This document shows, piece after piece, positions 43,185 to 52,746 of a stretch of DNA of 64,000 nt. The stretch comes from CAYRTD01 sp964528675 (lineage in GTDB: Bacteria > Bacteroidota > Bacteroidia > Bacteroidales > GCA-2748055): the NCBI GenBank assembly GCA_964528675.1, contig CAZGTU010000012.1, positions 1-64,000 of the forward strand, in the 5' to 3' direction. Each line of letters starts with the position of its first letter. Positions within the stretch are counted from its first letter, which is position 1. The translations under genes were made by a program, and so were the position numbers. The notes beneath the pieces were generated by a model. It was not told where the DNA came from. It did no database searches and was given only the letters and a program-made list of their open reading frames with translations.

Positions 43185-43472
43185 ATGAAGGATCTTTGTG
43201 TACCCATTCCGAATTTCGGAGATGAACAGTTTGCCGATATTGAAATTAAAGTAGGGAAGAAGCGTTTGAATTTCAATTATCGGGTGGTTTCCTTTCCATG
43301 GGATGTGGAAGATGATCTTACAGCCGGTAGTGACGAACTGGAATTATCGCTTGCCCGAATTTATCGTCTGAAAAAAGCCATTGAAGGTTACGATGAGAAC
43401 TGGGAACTTATTCAGATATACAATCCTGCTGAAAATGCTTCACATATTCAGGTACTTTACAGAAAGAAATAA
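43185..43472 (+). CDS. Small hypothetical protein in efflux operon
   Basis: A 95-residue soluble protein that I do not recognise. It has no signal peptide or membrane span and is moderately acidic (WDVEDDLTAGSDELELS). Predicted structure by eye is a short beta-strand start (FADIEIKVGKKRLNFNYRVVSF) followed by a helix (LARIYRLKKAIEGYDENWEL) and a final strand (HIQVLYRKK). It sits exactly where a MacB-type permease is normally found, between the ATPase and TolC genes, seven bases before the TolC start. It may be an accessory or regulatory protein of the transporter, but no function can be assigned. Confidence 0.75.
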   Translation: MKDLCVPIPNFGDEQFADIEIKVGKKRLNFNYRVVSFPWDVEDDLTAGSDELELSLARIYRLKKAIEGYDENWELIQIYNPAENASHIQVLYRKK

Positions 43473-43479
43473 TTTTTAT

Positions 43480-44820
43480 ATGAAAAATTTGATTTCATTA
43501 TTTTTTGGATTAGTAATATTTTCTTTGAATACCAGGGCGCAGGAAGATGTCTGGACGCTCGAGAGATGTATTAATCATGCTTTGCAAAACAATCTTGATA
43601 TTAAGCGCCAGGAATTACAGGCTGAATTGACTCAACAGGATTATCGTCAGGATAAATTCAATTTACTTCCAGGTATTGGCGCAGGGATCGAACACCAACT
43701 GAGTACCGGTCGCTCTCTGAACATTGAAAATTATGAATGGGAAGACCGAAGCAAACAACAGGGGTCTGCCGGGGTTCGCGCTGATCTTACTTTATTCAAC
43801 GGATTGCAGAATTACAATACAATTCAGAGAGGTAAGTTTCTTTTTCTGAGCAGTGAGGCTGATCTGGAAACTTTGAAGAATGATATGACTCTCAAACTTG
43901 CGGCTTATTACCTGGATATTCTTTTTTCCCGTGAACTGGTGGAAGTTGCAGAAAGTCAGTATGAAGTTACCATGATGCAGGTTGAGAGAAATAAAAGACT
44001 TGTTGAGGTGGGTAATGCAGCGCGCTCAGAATTGCTCGAGATGCAAGCCCAGGCTGCATCTGAAAAGTTAAAACTAACCGAGGCTAAAAACACGCTGGAG
44101 ATTGCTATACTTGACCTGACGCAATTACTTGACCTGGATTCTGTAGGAAACTTTACTGTTTATAAACCGGATATTAATTTAGAACTCTTAGAATCTCCTC
44201 CTTCAGTAACCCAAATATATCAAAACGCAGTGAGTGCTATGCCTGAGATCCGCAGCGCGGAGTATATGACGAAAGCCCAGGAGAAAGCGGTGGCTGTTGC
44301 AAAAGGAGGGCGTTCGCCGGAAATAAGTCTGAGTGGTCTCTATTATTCACGTTACCTTGTAGATGCAACAAATCCCATTGATGCTGCAGCGGGTTATCCC
44401 CTTGAACAACAATTGGAAGATAATCAATATAGGCAATTGACAATCAATATGAGTATACCTATCTTTTCAAAGTTGCAAAAACAAACAAATATAAGTAAGT
44501 CCAAAATCCAGCTCGAGGATTATAATTATATGCTGCAACAGGAGAAACAGATCCTGTATAAGAAAATTCAGCAATATCATGCCGATGCTACTGCTGCATG
44601 GGAAAAGTATCTTTCCGCTTTGGAAGCTGTTAATTCAAATGAGGAAGCTTTTAATTATACACAGCAAAAATTTGAAGTTGGTCTGGTTAACTCTGTTGAT
44701 TTCAATATAGCAAAAACCGATTTGACACGTGCCCGGTCAGATCTTGCCCAGGCCAAATATGAATATATTTTTAAGATCAAGATCCTGGAATTCTATCAAG
44801 GCAAACCCATACAATTATAA
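43480..44820 (+). CDS. TolC-family outer-membrane efflux protein
   Basis: A 446-residue outer-membrane channel protein. The signal peptide spans about residues 1-20 (FGLVIFSLNTRAQ). WTLERCINHALQNNLDIKRQEL begins the first of the two TolC repeat halves, and the long alpha-helical segments (about residues 150-225 and 345-430) form the periplasmic tunnel; EKYLSALEAVNSNEEAFNYTQQKFEVG marks the second half (read in parts). ATG at 43480 gives the signal peptide. It completes the adaptor-ATPase-TolC set needed to export a substrate across both membranes. A strong terminator follows, so this ends the operon. Confidence 0.93.
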   Translation: MKNLISLFFGLVIFSLNTRAQEDVWTLERCINHALQNNLDIKRQELQAELTQQDYRQDKFNLLPGIGAGIEHQLSTGRSLNIENYEWEDRSKQQGSAGVRADLTLFNGLQNYNTIQRGKFLFLSSEADLETLKNDMTLKLAAYYLDILFSRELVEVAESQYEVTMMQVERNKRLVEVGNAARSELLEMQAQAASEKLKLTEAKNTLEIAILDLTQLLDLDSVGNFTVYKPDINLELLESPPSVTQIYQNAVSAMPEIRSAEYMTKAQEKAVAVAKGGRSPEISLSGLYYSRYLVDATNPIDAAAGYPLEQQLEDNQYRQLTINMSIPIFSKLQKQTNISKSKIQLEDYNYMLQQEKQILYKKIQQYHADATAAWEKYLSALEAVNSNEEAFNYTQQKFEVGLVNSVDFNIAKTDLTRARSDLAQAKYEYIFKIKILEFYQGKPIQL

Positions 44821-44848
44821 TTTCTTGCTGATCTCATCAGCAATAAAC

Positions 44849-44888
44849 CTTAAAAGCCATTTCATGAAAGTGAAATGGTTTTTTTTAC
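44849..44888 (+). terminator. Terminator after TolC gene
   Basis: AAAGCCATTTC-atgaaa-GTGAAATGG followed by eight T residues is a textbook rho-independent terminator, about 30 bases after the TolC stop codon. Confidence 0.85.
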
Positions 44889-44982
44889 CAATCAGGCAGG
44901 GTTTATTAGGAATCTTTATTTATGGTATATTATTCCATATTTTTCAGGAACAAAATCTCTTTTGTTCCGTAATCATTTCAAG

Positions 44983-45558
44983 GTGATAAAAATCCTTGCT
45001 TTGAAAAAGAATATACTATTTCTGGTTTTTCTATCGAGCCTTGCTCTGAATTCATACACACAGGTATTTAATACCGGTAGCCTTTTAAAACCCGGAACTT
45101 TCTCATTAGGCTTAAATCCCGTGGTGACAGATGAAAAACTTGAAAATGATATCCGTTTTAATATTTACGGTAGTTATGGATTGAGTCAGAGAGTGGATGT
45201 TTCCGTGAGATATCAGCTTATGGAGCATAAAGACTATTTTGGGGCTGATTTTGAGTTCGCACTCCATAAGGGTCGTAAGGTTGATGTATCTCTTGTCGCA
45301 GGAGCACATGTTCGCTATGACATAGGATTGGATGGAACAGTTTGTGTATCTTTTCCGCTAAATTATTTTTTGACATTATTTACCGGGCTTGATGCTGACC
45401 TCGAGCTTGGTGATGATGAGACTGAACATTTTATATGGATTCCCCTGGGGGCAGAGGTCAAATGGACCCGAAAAATTTCTGCTATCCTGGAGGTAGACAT
45501 TCCCATGTCTAATTTTGCGTGGAATATTTTTGGGGGCGGTCTGGTATTCTATTTTTAG
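44983..45558 (+). CDS. Small outer-membrane beta-barrel protein
   Basis: A protein of about 191 residues with a signal peptide (LFLVFLSSLALNSYTQ) and a mature part of alternating hydrophobic strands ending LVFYF, typical of a small outer-membrane barrel. There is no ATG near the signal: I prefer GTG at 44983, with TTG at 45001 as an alternative; an ATG at 44875 lies inside the upstream terminator and would add residues unlike a signal peptide. A 22-base perfect hairpin (GGAACAAAA-tctc-TTTTGTTCC, 44947-44968) precedes the start by 14 bases and might shape translation. Family not recognised. Confidence 0.7.
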   Translation: MIKILALKKNILFLVFLSSLALNSYTQVFNTGSLLKPGTFSLGLNPVVTDEKLENDIRFNIYGSYGLSQRVDVSVRYQLMEHKDYFGADFEFALHKGRKVDVSLVAGAHVRYDIGLDGTVCVSFPLNYFLTLFTGLDADLELGDDETEHFIWIPLGAEVKWTRKISAILEVDIPMSNFAWNIFGGGLVFYF

Positions 45559-45694
45559 CCTGAGTTAACTCTGATCCCGCTTTGCAGGATAGCCATTCAC
45601 CGAATAGGTGATGTGAAATGCTTACCCCGAATATAGATTCGGAACAGGCTTTTTTCTTCGTCGATTGAGCGTAATCGATCAATTTGGGTTCAGG
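45559..45694. repeat. Cluster of small hairpins between convergent genes
   Basis: Four short palindromes lie within 120 bases: GAGTTAACTC (45562-45571), TCACC/GGTGA (45597-45611), CCGAAT/ATTCGG (45627-45642) and TCGATT/AATCGA (45661-45678). Together they may end both converging transcripts. No gene is seen. Confidence 0.45.
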
Positions 45695-46192
45695 TTAAAA
45701 AACCTTCAATTCCATGCATCGAAAAGGATGTTTCTGGTAATCAAAATGCACATTACCCACAGGTTCATAACCGCATTTTTCGTATAATCTTATCGCTGAA
45801 GGATTTTTTGTAATGGCATCAAGGCGGATGGAATTATAACCTTTTTCCTTGGCATAGTTGTAGGAAAAATCCATTATTTTTTCAGCAATTTTCTCATTCC
45901 TCCAGTCCGGATGCACCGCCAGACGGTGAACATACAGGCATGGACCTTTGTGTTTCCAGTTAATTTGATCGTAGCCTTCGGGTGCTTCTGCATTCAGGCA
46001 AACCACCGCTATGCTTGTATGATGATATTGATAAAGGAACAGATCTCCCTTTTCAATGTCCGATTCTACTTCCTCCGGATCAGGATAAGCGGTATTCCAG
46101 TTATACAGGCCTTCCCTGTTCATTCCAGGAATACAACTTTTATATATGAACATCGCTTCAAGGAAGTGAGATGGAATAGCTTTGATGATCAT
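45695..46192 (-). CDS. GNAT family N-acetyltransferase
   Basis: A 165-residue GNAT-fold enzyme. LYVHRLAVHPDWRNEKIAEKIMDF contains the acetyl-CoA binding motif A region, although the usual RGxGxG pyrophosphate loop is replaced by WRNEKIAEK, a noted variant. Motif B is IRLDAITKNPSAIRLYEKCGYEPVG (read in parts), which is the characteristic end of the fold. The target amine is unknown. It lies 12 bases after the amidohydrolase stop on the same strand and is probably co-transcribed with it. Confidence 0.87.
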   Translation of the reverse strand: MIIKAIPSHFLEAMFIYKSCIPGMNREGLYNWNTAYPDPEEVESDIEKGDLFLYQYHHTSIAVVCLNAEAPEGYDQINWKHKGPCLYVHRLAVHPDWRNEKIAEKIMDFSYNYAKEKGYNSIRLDAITKNPSAIRLYEKCGYEPVGNVHFDYQKHPFRCMELKVF

Positions 46193-46204
46193 AAAAAAGA
46201 ATAG

Positions 46205-47839
46205 TTATTTTACAGAGGAATAGACTTTTTCTCCGTCCATCCAGGTTTCAAGCACTTTGATCTTGAATAATTTTTCCTCACCGGTCTCCATCAGGTCTTT
46301 TTCAAGAATTACAAAGTCTGCCATTTTACCGACTTCCAGACTCCCTTTTTCATCTTCTTCAAAAGCAGCTTTTGCAGCCCATATTGTCATTGCCCTGAGG
46401 GCTTGTTCACGGGTGAGTGCTTCCTCCGGCTGGAAGCCATTTTCCGGGTATCCTTCCTGATCTTTGCGAACTACAGCAGCATAAAAACCATATAAAGGAT
46501 TTATATCTTCCACCGGGAAATCGCTGCCGTTTGGAAGCCAGCCATTTTCCTTCAAAAGGGTTTGATAAGCGTAGGCATATTGAATTCTGTCTCCCAACCT
46601 TTCATCAGCCCAATACATGTCGGATGTTGCATGAGTGGTCTGGATGGAAGGAATTATAGAGTATTTTCCAAAAAGCTTAAAGTCTTCCGGATGAATAATC
46701 TGCGCATGTTCTATCCTCCACCTTTTGTCATTTTTACGATTTAAAATATCGCCATAAATATTCAGTATTAGCCGGTTGGCTCCATCACCAATGCAATGCG
46801 TGTTCACCTGGTAGCCGCAAGAATCAGCCAGGCGTGAGATCCTTTCCAGGTAACTCGCTGAAGCAATTAATAAACCCTTATAATCAATATCATCACTATA
46901 AGGTTCAACAAGCAGCGCTCCCCGGGAACCAAGAGCTCCGTCAGCATATAATTTGACTGACGCCACATGCAGTCGATCTGTTTTATAGATCCCATTGTAC
47001 ATGTAGGTTTCGAAGTTTTCCTCGGTGGGATTTAGCATGGCATATATCCGGGTCTTGAGCTCGTTGGCAGTATTGAGTTTATCTATTGTTTTAATCACCT
47101 CAGTGTCAAGACCAGCATCATGAACAGAAGTCAGACCTACTTTGAAGCAATTCTCCTGCGCCGAGAGTAAAGCTGTTCTGATTTCTTCCTTTCCTGGTTT
47201 TGGTATATTTTTTCTTACAAGGTCAATGGCATTGTCAATCAATACACCTGTCATTTTACCATTTTGGGTGAGAATTTCACCTCCTTCGATTTCAGTCCGG
47301 GGATTGATTGCGGCAATTTCAAGTGCTGCAGTATTTGCTACGGCCGCATGTCCGTCTATCCTCCTGATCAGTACGGGACGGTTCGGGAAAAGACTGTCAA
47401 GACTGGTATTGTCAGGGAACTCCTTTATTCCCCAGTCATTTTGATCCCATCCCATACCGGTTATCCATCCTTCCGGATATTTTTCTGCATGTTCAGATAA
47501 TCTATCCAGTATTTCATTAAAAGATGTGGTTCCGAAAAGATTTGCTTCCCTCAGGCTCAGGCCATAACCATAAAAGTGACAGTGTGGATCAATAAATCCG
47601 GGATAAACCGGCTTGCCTCCCAGATCAATGATGGTTTCAGAATTGTAATTATTTTCTATTTCTTCATTGCTACCCAGGGCCAGAATTTTTCCCTCATTAA
47701 TAACCATGCTTTCATATATGTCAAAATTATCATTGACACTGTAAATTTTTGCATTCTTAATGATCATATCTGTCTCCGTTTTCTGACCGCAGCTATAAAA
47801 TAGGGCGGTTAACATTATTAGAATAAGTCTGAGTTTCAT
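46205..47839 (-). CDS. YtcJ-like amidohydrolase lipoprotein
   Basis: A 544-residue metal-dependent amidohydrolase (Amidohydro_3 type). The signal ends ALFYSCGQ, making it a lipoprotein. IDPHCHFYGYG carries the HxH metal motif, and GWITGMGWDQNDWG, VNTHCIGDGANRL with a metal histidine, WRIEHAQIIHPED and SDFPVEDINPLYGF give the remaining metal and substrate positions. The C-terminal beta-sandwich GSLEVGKMADFVILEKD is typical. These enzymes cleave C-N bonds in unknown amide substrates, here on the periplasmic side. I chose the ATG at 47839 rather than an adjoining TTG. Probably co-transcribed with the GNAT gene. Confidence 0.88.
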   Translation of the reverse strand: MKLRLILIMLTALFYSCGQKTETDMIIKNAKIYSVNDNFDIYESMVINEGKILALGSNEEIENNYNSETIIDLGGKPVYPGFIDPHCHFYGYGLSLREANLFGTTSFNEILDRLSEHAEKYPEGWITGMGWDQNDWGIKEFPDNTSLDSLFPNRPVLIRRIDGHAAVANTAALEIAAINPRTEIEGGEILTQNGKMTGVLIDNAIDLVRKNIPKPGKEEIRTALLSAQENCFKVGLTSVHDAGLDTEVIKTIDKLNTANELKTRIYAMLNPTEENFETYMYNGIYKTDRLHVASVKLYADGALGSRGALLVEPYSDDIDYKGLLIASASYLERISRLADSCGYQVNTHCIGDGANRLILNIYGDILNRKNDKRWRIEHAQIIHPEDFKLFGKYSIIPSIQTTHATSDMYWADERLGDRIQYAYAYQTLLKENGWLPNGSDFPVEDINPLYGFYAAVVRKDQEGYPENGFQPEEALTREQALRAMTIWAAKAAFEEDEKGSLEVGKMADFVILEKDLMETGEEKLFKIKVLETWMDGEKVYSSVK

Positions 47840-47865
47840 CAATAAATGATTAGATGATTACACAT

Positions 47866-47927
47866 AAAAAGCCTTTATGGCTAAATTTGTTCAAATAAAT
47901 ATTCGACAAATTTAACAGGCTTTTTTT
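47866..47927. terminator. Bidirectional terminator with two-part stem
   Basis: AAAAAGCCT and AGGCTTTTT close an outer stem; TAAATTTGT (47882-47890) and ACAAATTTA (47906-47914) form an inner stem. It lies after the stop codon of the large T9SS cargo gene on the minus strand and before the amidohydrolase start. Confidence 0.7.
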
Positions 47928-47957
47928 ATTTTATAATCTTAAGAACCGTCTCAATGC

Positions 47958-50900
47958 TTATTTAATATAAAGTTTTGCTTGATAAACTTTATCTGTCACC
48001 ACCCTGATAAAATAAATTCCTTCTGCAAGGTTTTCTCGTCTTAAGATAAATTCATCAGTTGTTTCGGAATATTCCTCTTTCATGATTTTTCCCTGTAGGT
48101 TGTAAACAATGATCCTCGCAGGATTCGTATTCTTCGATTCCCATTTGATTAAAGCTTCAGTATGGAAAGGATTCGGAGATATGCTTAACTCACCAAAAGA
48201 ATTTTCGTCAATATTTGTTGTCTTAAGCGTATTATCTTCCAGGTTTGAAAGGGAATGTACGAAGGGTCCCGATCCGGCTTTTTTATCCTCCGGCAGGGTA
48301 ACAAAACAGGCATCGGTTTTCCTGGCTTCAATTTTATAGAATTTTCTGTTTCCGGGATCAATATCATTCCATTCAGTGAAACTCCCCGAAATTTTAAATA
48401 CCACTTCCATCTCATCGGCTTTTTCTCCAGCCCAGATGTAATACCATACCGGCTCAAACACGCCGCTTTCGTCTACATAAGGAGTCCAGTCCAGTATTTT
48501 GGTGCCGGGCTCAACTCCTTCCGACGATCCCAGGTGAATGGTTTGATGATAACTGCTGAAATCAGATTCATTCCCGCAGGTGTCTATTACTGTGATGGCA
48601 TATCGGGCAGCAAGAGCGTCTGGATTCGAAAAATAATCAATGTAATAGGAATATTTTTCATTGTATGGCACATTGCCTATCGGAACATAATTATTGCCGT
48701 ATAGTTTATAAATATTGTAAGACTGGATTCCGGCATCGGGAGTTCTTTCCCAGATTATCATGTTCTTGTTGACAGAGGAATCCACTGTAACCATGCATAT
48801 TTCCGCATCCGGATAGGGTTCTGAAGCAATTATTTCGACAGAGTCTGAAACTGTTGTACATTGACCATTGGAAACCGTTACATAGAAGATACCGGTTGTA
48901 TCCGTAAATATTTTTTTCTTTTGTAAGCCATTATTCCAACTGAAACTATATTCCAGTTCCGGGTTATAATTATCCAACTCAACAGAGATGCTCTGAAAAT
49001 CACCCTTACAAATGTATTTTTCACCGACCGGTTGTATTGTAAGTTTGGGTGATTCAAGAACAATAATGGTTTTTACTACTTCAGCAGACAAATTATCATT
49101 GTAAACCCTTAATTTTACTTCATACTTTCCTTTTTTGGTAAATTGATGCTCCAGGTCACGTGTAGTGTAATCTACAGTACCATCATTGTGAATATCCCAT
49201 TCGTAACGGGTTAATTCATCTGTATTTTCACTTGTATTCGTAAAAACCGTTGGTTCGGGTAAACAGGTTATTTGTGTTTCAAAATCGGGTTTCGGAGCTG
49301 TAACAGTTAATTTTGAAATGCCGTAATAGCCTGAGGTGAACCATATATTTCCCTGTTTATCGATAGCAATATTCTTCACAGAATTCTCAATGAGTCCATC
49401 ATCAACCGTGAATGTACGTAAATTGGTTCCATCGAACTTTATTCCCCCGGAACTGCTTGCCATCCAGATATTTCCATGATCATCGGCTGTTAGTTTATTA
49501 CAATACATTGGTACTGAAAAGTTATCAAAATTCTTTCTGTCAAATTTTGATAAGTTAAATCCTGTTAGAGTCCAAAGAGTTCCTTTTTTATCAAATGTGA
49601 CAGCATTGGCATTATTCGAGGGTAGTCCGTTATCAGTGGTAAAATTTTCACCACTGAAATCCATATAGTTTAAATAGCCTATCCCCCCACCGGCAGTGCT
49701 GTACCAGATCCTGTTATCTCCTTTTACGGCAACACCGGTGATATCATTGAGGGGTAGATCGCTATTGGAGGCTGTAGCCTTATTGTAAAAACTATTAGAG
49801 GCATTAAATAAATAAAGTCCTTGTTCTGTGGCGATCCAGAAAATATTATTGACATCATCGAAAGCAACATCTCTTACAAACATATCATTCCATTCAGTCG
49901 TGATAGCGTTCGAGATTGTATAGCAATTTGCATTATCCTCAGCGTCCATTTTGACTACCTTTAATCTGTCGTCATAACCCAGAAAGGAATACCAGGTATT
50001 GTTATTTTTATCCACAACAAGGTGTTTGACCCAGGCGTAACCGCAACCCCCATTAGCGTAAAATTCCCTGAAAAATGTTCCGTCATATCCAATAACGTAA
50101 TTATATTGTCCCAACATCCTGGATGTTCCGTCATTTAAGAAGACAATATCTTCCACATAATTACTTTGAACAGCATTAATTTCAATCCTTGGCGTCCATC
50201 CTGACTGACTTTCATTGACTTTTGCCAAACCATTAAAACTACCCAGCCATACGGTTCCGCTTGCATCTGCCATAATATCCAGTACCCAGTCCATCTTGTC
50301 TCCCGAATCGCCTGATTTGATGGGTCCTGTGAAAGTGCTACCATCATATTTATAGGCACCGGCTGAAGTCCCGAGCCAAACATTGCCTTCGCCGTCCATG
50401 GAGATGCTAAAGGTATTGGTTGGTAATTCTGAGCTAAAGTCCTGCCAATGGTTTGTATGGGGATTATATTTAAACGCCCCACCGTAATAGGCAATCCATA
50501 TATTCCCATTCAGGTCCTTTGCTATATCGTAGGGCCCTGTATCCACACCCAGTTTGTTCCATGGATCCGTGATTTCCTCTATTATACCTTCTTCATTCAT
50601 CTTCCAGAGGGCTCCGTTGATCCCGGGAACGCCGAACCACATATTCCCGAGGTCATCACTTAAAATTGACCCTACATACCATTCACCATTCAGATCGATC
50701 AATTCCCAGTTTTCACCATCAAATTTCACCACCTGTCCATCATTAACACCAAACCAAATATTTCCGTCAATATCTTCCGTTATTGTTTCACATCGCCATA
50801 TTCTTTCACCTCCCACCTCGTTTATGGTTAACCACTCTTCACCATTAAATCTTGAGACTCCTCCCTGGTATGTTCCAAACCAATAATTACCGTAAAAATC

Positions 50901-51149
50901 TATGTAAATTGTTTTAACTACATTCCTTGCAATGCCACTGTTTCCGGTGTTAAAGACAGTTACCATTGAACCGTCGCTTTTCTTTCTTTTAAAAACGCCT
51001 CCGGAGGTGCAAACCCAGATATAATCCCCCTCTTCAGACAGGTAATTAATCTGGTTTATGTCGGTATAGTTCGTGATCTTATATTGTCCTTTCACCTGTA
51101 TTAAAAAAGCAAACAGGATTGTTGAAATAATAAGAATCTTTTTTTTCAT
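47958..51149 (-). CDS. Secreted propeller/PKD protein with T9SS sorting domain
   Basis: A 1063-residue exported protein. The signal peptide covers about residues 1-21 (ILFAFLIQVKGQ). Residues about 25-600 hold repeated two-component-regulator propeller units, with recurring DGNIWFG/NYWFGTYQGGVSRF-type strings. Next is a PKD domain near residues 630-700 (TRYEWDIHNDGTVDYTT then YEVKLRVYNDN), an Ig-like domain, and an Fn3-like segment. The last ~75 residues (SISPNPFHTEALIKW to YQAKLYIK) are a type A T9SS sorting domain. It is therefore a cell-surface or secreted cargo of the PorU/PorV machinery encoded in this window. The propeller usually belongs to sensor kinases; here no kinase follows, so the function is unknown. 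Confidence 0.88.
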   Translation of the reverse strand: MKKKILIISTILFAFLIQVKGQYKITNYTDINQINYLSEEGDYIWVCTSGGVFKRKKSDGSMVTVFNTGNSGIARNVVKTIYIDFYGNYWFGTYQGGVSRFNGEEWLTINEVGGERIWRCETITEDIDGNIWFGVNDGQVVKFDGENWELIDLNGEWYVGSILSDDLGNMWFGVPGINGALWKMNEEGIIEEITDPWNKLGVDTGPYDIAKDLNGNIWIAYYGGAFKYNPHTNHWQDFSSELPTNTFSISMDGEGNVWLGTSAGAYKYDGSTFTGPIKSGDSGDKMDWVLDIMADASGTVWLGSFNGLAKVNESQSGWTPRIEINAVQSNYVEDIVFLNDGTSRMLGQYNYVIGYDGTFFREFYANGGCGYAWVKHLVVDKNNNTWYSFLGYDDRLKVVKMDAEDNANCYTISNAITTEWNDMFVRDVAFDDVNNIFWIATEQGLYLFNASNSFYNKATASNSDLPLNDITGVAVKGDNRIWYSTAGGGIGYLNYMDFSGENFTTDNGLPSNNANAVTFDKKGTLWTLTGFNLSKFDRKNFDNFSVPMYCNKLTADDHGNIWMASSSGGIKFDGTNLRTFTVDDGLIENSVKNIAIDKQGNIWFTSGYYGISKLTVTAPKPDFETQITCLPEPTVFTNTSENTDELTRYEWDIHNDGTVDYTTRDLEHQFTKKGKYEVKLRVYNDNLSAEVVKTIIVLESPKLTIQPVGEKYICKGDFQSISVELDNYNPELEYSFSWNNGLQKKKIFTDTTGIFYVTVSNGQCTTVSDSVEIIASEPYPDAEICMVTVDSSVNKNMIIWERTPDAGIQSYNIYKLYGNNYVPIGNVPYNEKYSYYIDYFSNPDALAARYAITVIDTCGNESDFSSYHQTIHLGSSEGVEPGTKILDWTPYVDESGVFEPVWYYIWAGEKADEMEVVFKISGSFTEWNDIDPGNRKFYKIEARKTDACFVTLPEDKKAGSGPFVHSLSNLEDNTLKTTNIDENSFGELSISPNPFHTEALIKWESKNTNPARIIVYNLQGKIMKEEYSETTDEFILRRENLAEGIYFIRVVTDKVYQAKLYIK

Positions 51150-51280
51150 GATTTTAGGTTTAGGCTTGAAGGATCTTATTAAAGATAATAGACATAGATT
51201 ATCTGATAAACCGGGAATAATAAAATGATTACTAAAACAATCAATTTATATTTATCCCGTTATTTTACCGATTTAAACAT

Positions 51281-51288
51281 TATTTTTG
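51281..51288 (+). promoter_or_regulatory. Candidate -7 promoter element (TATTTTTG)
   Basis: TATTTTTG matches TAnnTTTG and lies 12 bases before the ATG of the beta-helix lipoprotein gene, at the end of a 151-base divergent region. No confident -33 element. Confidence 0.4.
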
Positions 51289-51300
51289 CGTATACTTTTT

Positions 51301-52746
51301 ATGAGACTACGCTATTTCATAATTATTGTTTCTGTTATTCTGAGTTTTCTTTCCTGTGAAAGAGAGAGCTTTATAAAGGATAATGATGCTTCGCTGAAGT
51401 TTTCATTGGACACTTTATATTTTGATACGGTTTTCACTCAGCTAAACACCGTAACGAAGAGTTTCACCATTCACAACCCTCATAAGGAATTTTTAAAAGT
51501 TTCCCGTATAAAGCTGGCCAAAGGCGAAAATTCGGTATATCGTATTAATCTGGACGGGGTTCCGGGAACCGATTTTCGAAATATTGAGATACCGCCGGAA
51601 GATTCCATTTATGTTTTTGTGGATGCAACACTTGATCCGAATAACAGCGATAATGTTTTGTTACAGCAGGATTCGGTTGTTACTGAAACCAATGGAAATG
51701 TGCAGGATGTGGATCTTGTAGCCTGGGGACAGGATGTGCACATGATCAGGGGAGAGGTGCTTTCTACACAGACCTGGGTGAATGATAAGCCTTATTTGAT
51801 TATTGATTATGCCTATGTAGATTCACTGGAAGTTTTAACGATGGAAGCTGGAGTGAGGGTTTTTCTGCATCGTGATGCTATTTTTGCAGTAGGGGGAACT
51901 CTTATTGCCAATGGGGAAAAAGATTTGCCGGTAAGTTTTGGAGGTGACAGGCTTGAGGAAGATTATAAAGATATTCCCGGACAATGGGGTGGAATTTATT
52001 TCACTGCAGGGAGTCGCAATAATCATTTGAATTATACAGAGATAAGAGGAGGCAATTTTGGAATGATCGTAGATACGTTCATGAATGAAAATCCCACGCT
52101 TGAAATTAGAAATTCAACTATTGCCCATATGAGTTCTGTAGGCTTGCTGGCAAGAGGATCCAGAATATTGGGAGTTAACAATCTTATTTACAATTGTGGC
52201 TCAAGTGCATTGGCACTTACCATAGGAGGAAGTTATGAGTTTTATCATTGCACAATAGCCAACAGTTGGGGATATGCTCCTTCGCGCACTGATCCCTCTG
52301 TTTATATGTCAAACTATTATTTTTATAATGATACCCTTCCTTCAGGTGGTGTTGAGCAGCGAGCAGAAGTCCGTGATATAGAAAAAGCTTATTTTGGTAA
52401 TTGCATTATATGGGGAGATCAGAATAATGAGCTGGACATTGATAAGTATTCTGAAGGTGGAGAATTGAATTACTTTTTTGATCATTGCCTGGGAAAGTTT
52501 AACCCCGAGGATTTTGAGCTTGATGAAGAAAAAATTCCAGGGTTGATAAATAATGAGGCTCCGATGTTTATTTCCCGGAGTGACTATGATTTTCAACTCG
52601 ACACACTGTCTCCTGCCATAGATGCCGGAAAGGTGTCAGTGGGCAATTTATACCCTGTCGATAAAAATGGAAATAGCCGTGTTGACGATGAGAAACCGGA
52701 TATCGGAGCTTTTGAGTATTTTTTTCAGGAAACTGAAGAAAAATAA
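51301..52746 (+). CDS. Right-handed beta-helix lipoprotein
   Basis: A 481-residue lipoprotein; the signal ends ILSFLSCERE with the cysteine near residue 19. The first ~140 residues form a beta-sandwich-like region (FDTVFTQLNTVTKSFTIHNP). Residues about 160-460 carry repeating short strands of a parallel beta-helix (LEIRNSTIAHMSSVGLLARGSRI, then LIYNCGSSALALTIGGSYEFYHCTIANS, in parts), ending SPAIDAGK and DIGAFEYF, a common end of Bacteroidota beta-helix surface proteins. It may bind or cut polysaccharide, but no catalytic residues are evident. I chose ATG 51301; a TTG at 51286 would spoil the signal. Confidence 0.85.
   Translation: MRLRYFIIIVSVILSFLSCERESFIKDNDASLKFSLDTLYFDTVFTQLNTVTKSFTIHNPHKEFLKVSRIKLAKGENSVYRINLDGVPGTDFRNIEIPPEDSIYVFVDATLDPNNSDNVLLQQDSVVTETNGNVQDVDLVAWGQDVHMIRGEVLSTQTWVNDKPYLIIDYAYVDSLEVLTMEAGVRVFLHRDAIFAVGGTLIANGEKDLPVSFGGDRLEEDYKDIPGQWGGIYFTAGSRNNHLNYTEIRGGNFGMIVDTFMNENPTLEIRNSTIAHMSSVGLLARGSRILGVNNLIYNCGSSALALTIGGSYEFYHCTIANSWGYAPSRTDPSVYMSNYYFYNDTLPSGGVEQRAEVRDIEKAYFGNCIIWGDQNNELDIDKYSEGGELNYFFDHCLGKFNPEDFELDEEKIPGLINNEAPMFISRSDYDFQLDTLSPAIDAGKVSVGNLYPVDKNGNSRVDDEKPDIGAFEYFFQETEEK

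Noticed and set aside
44875..44982. ATG start for the small barrel protein inside the terminator
   Set aside because: Translation from here would cross the terminator hairpin of the TolC gene and place 36 residues before the signal peptide.
50448..50886. Plus-strand frames inside the large secreted propeller gene
   Set aside because: They are shadows of the minus-strand gene, which has continuous domain structure and a sorting tail.
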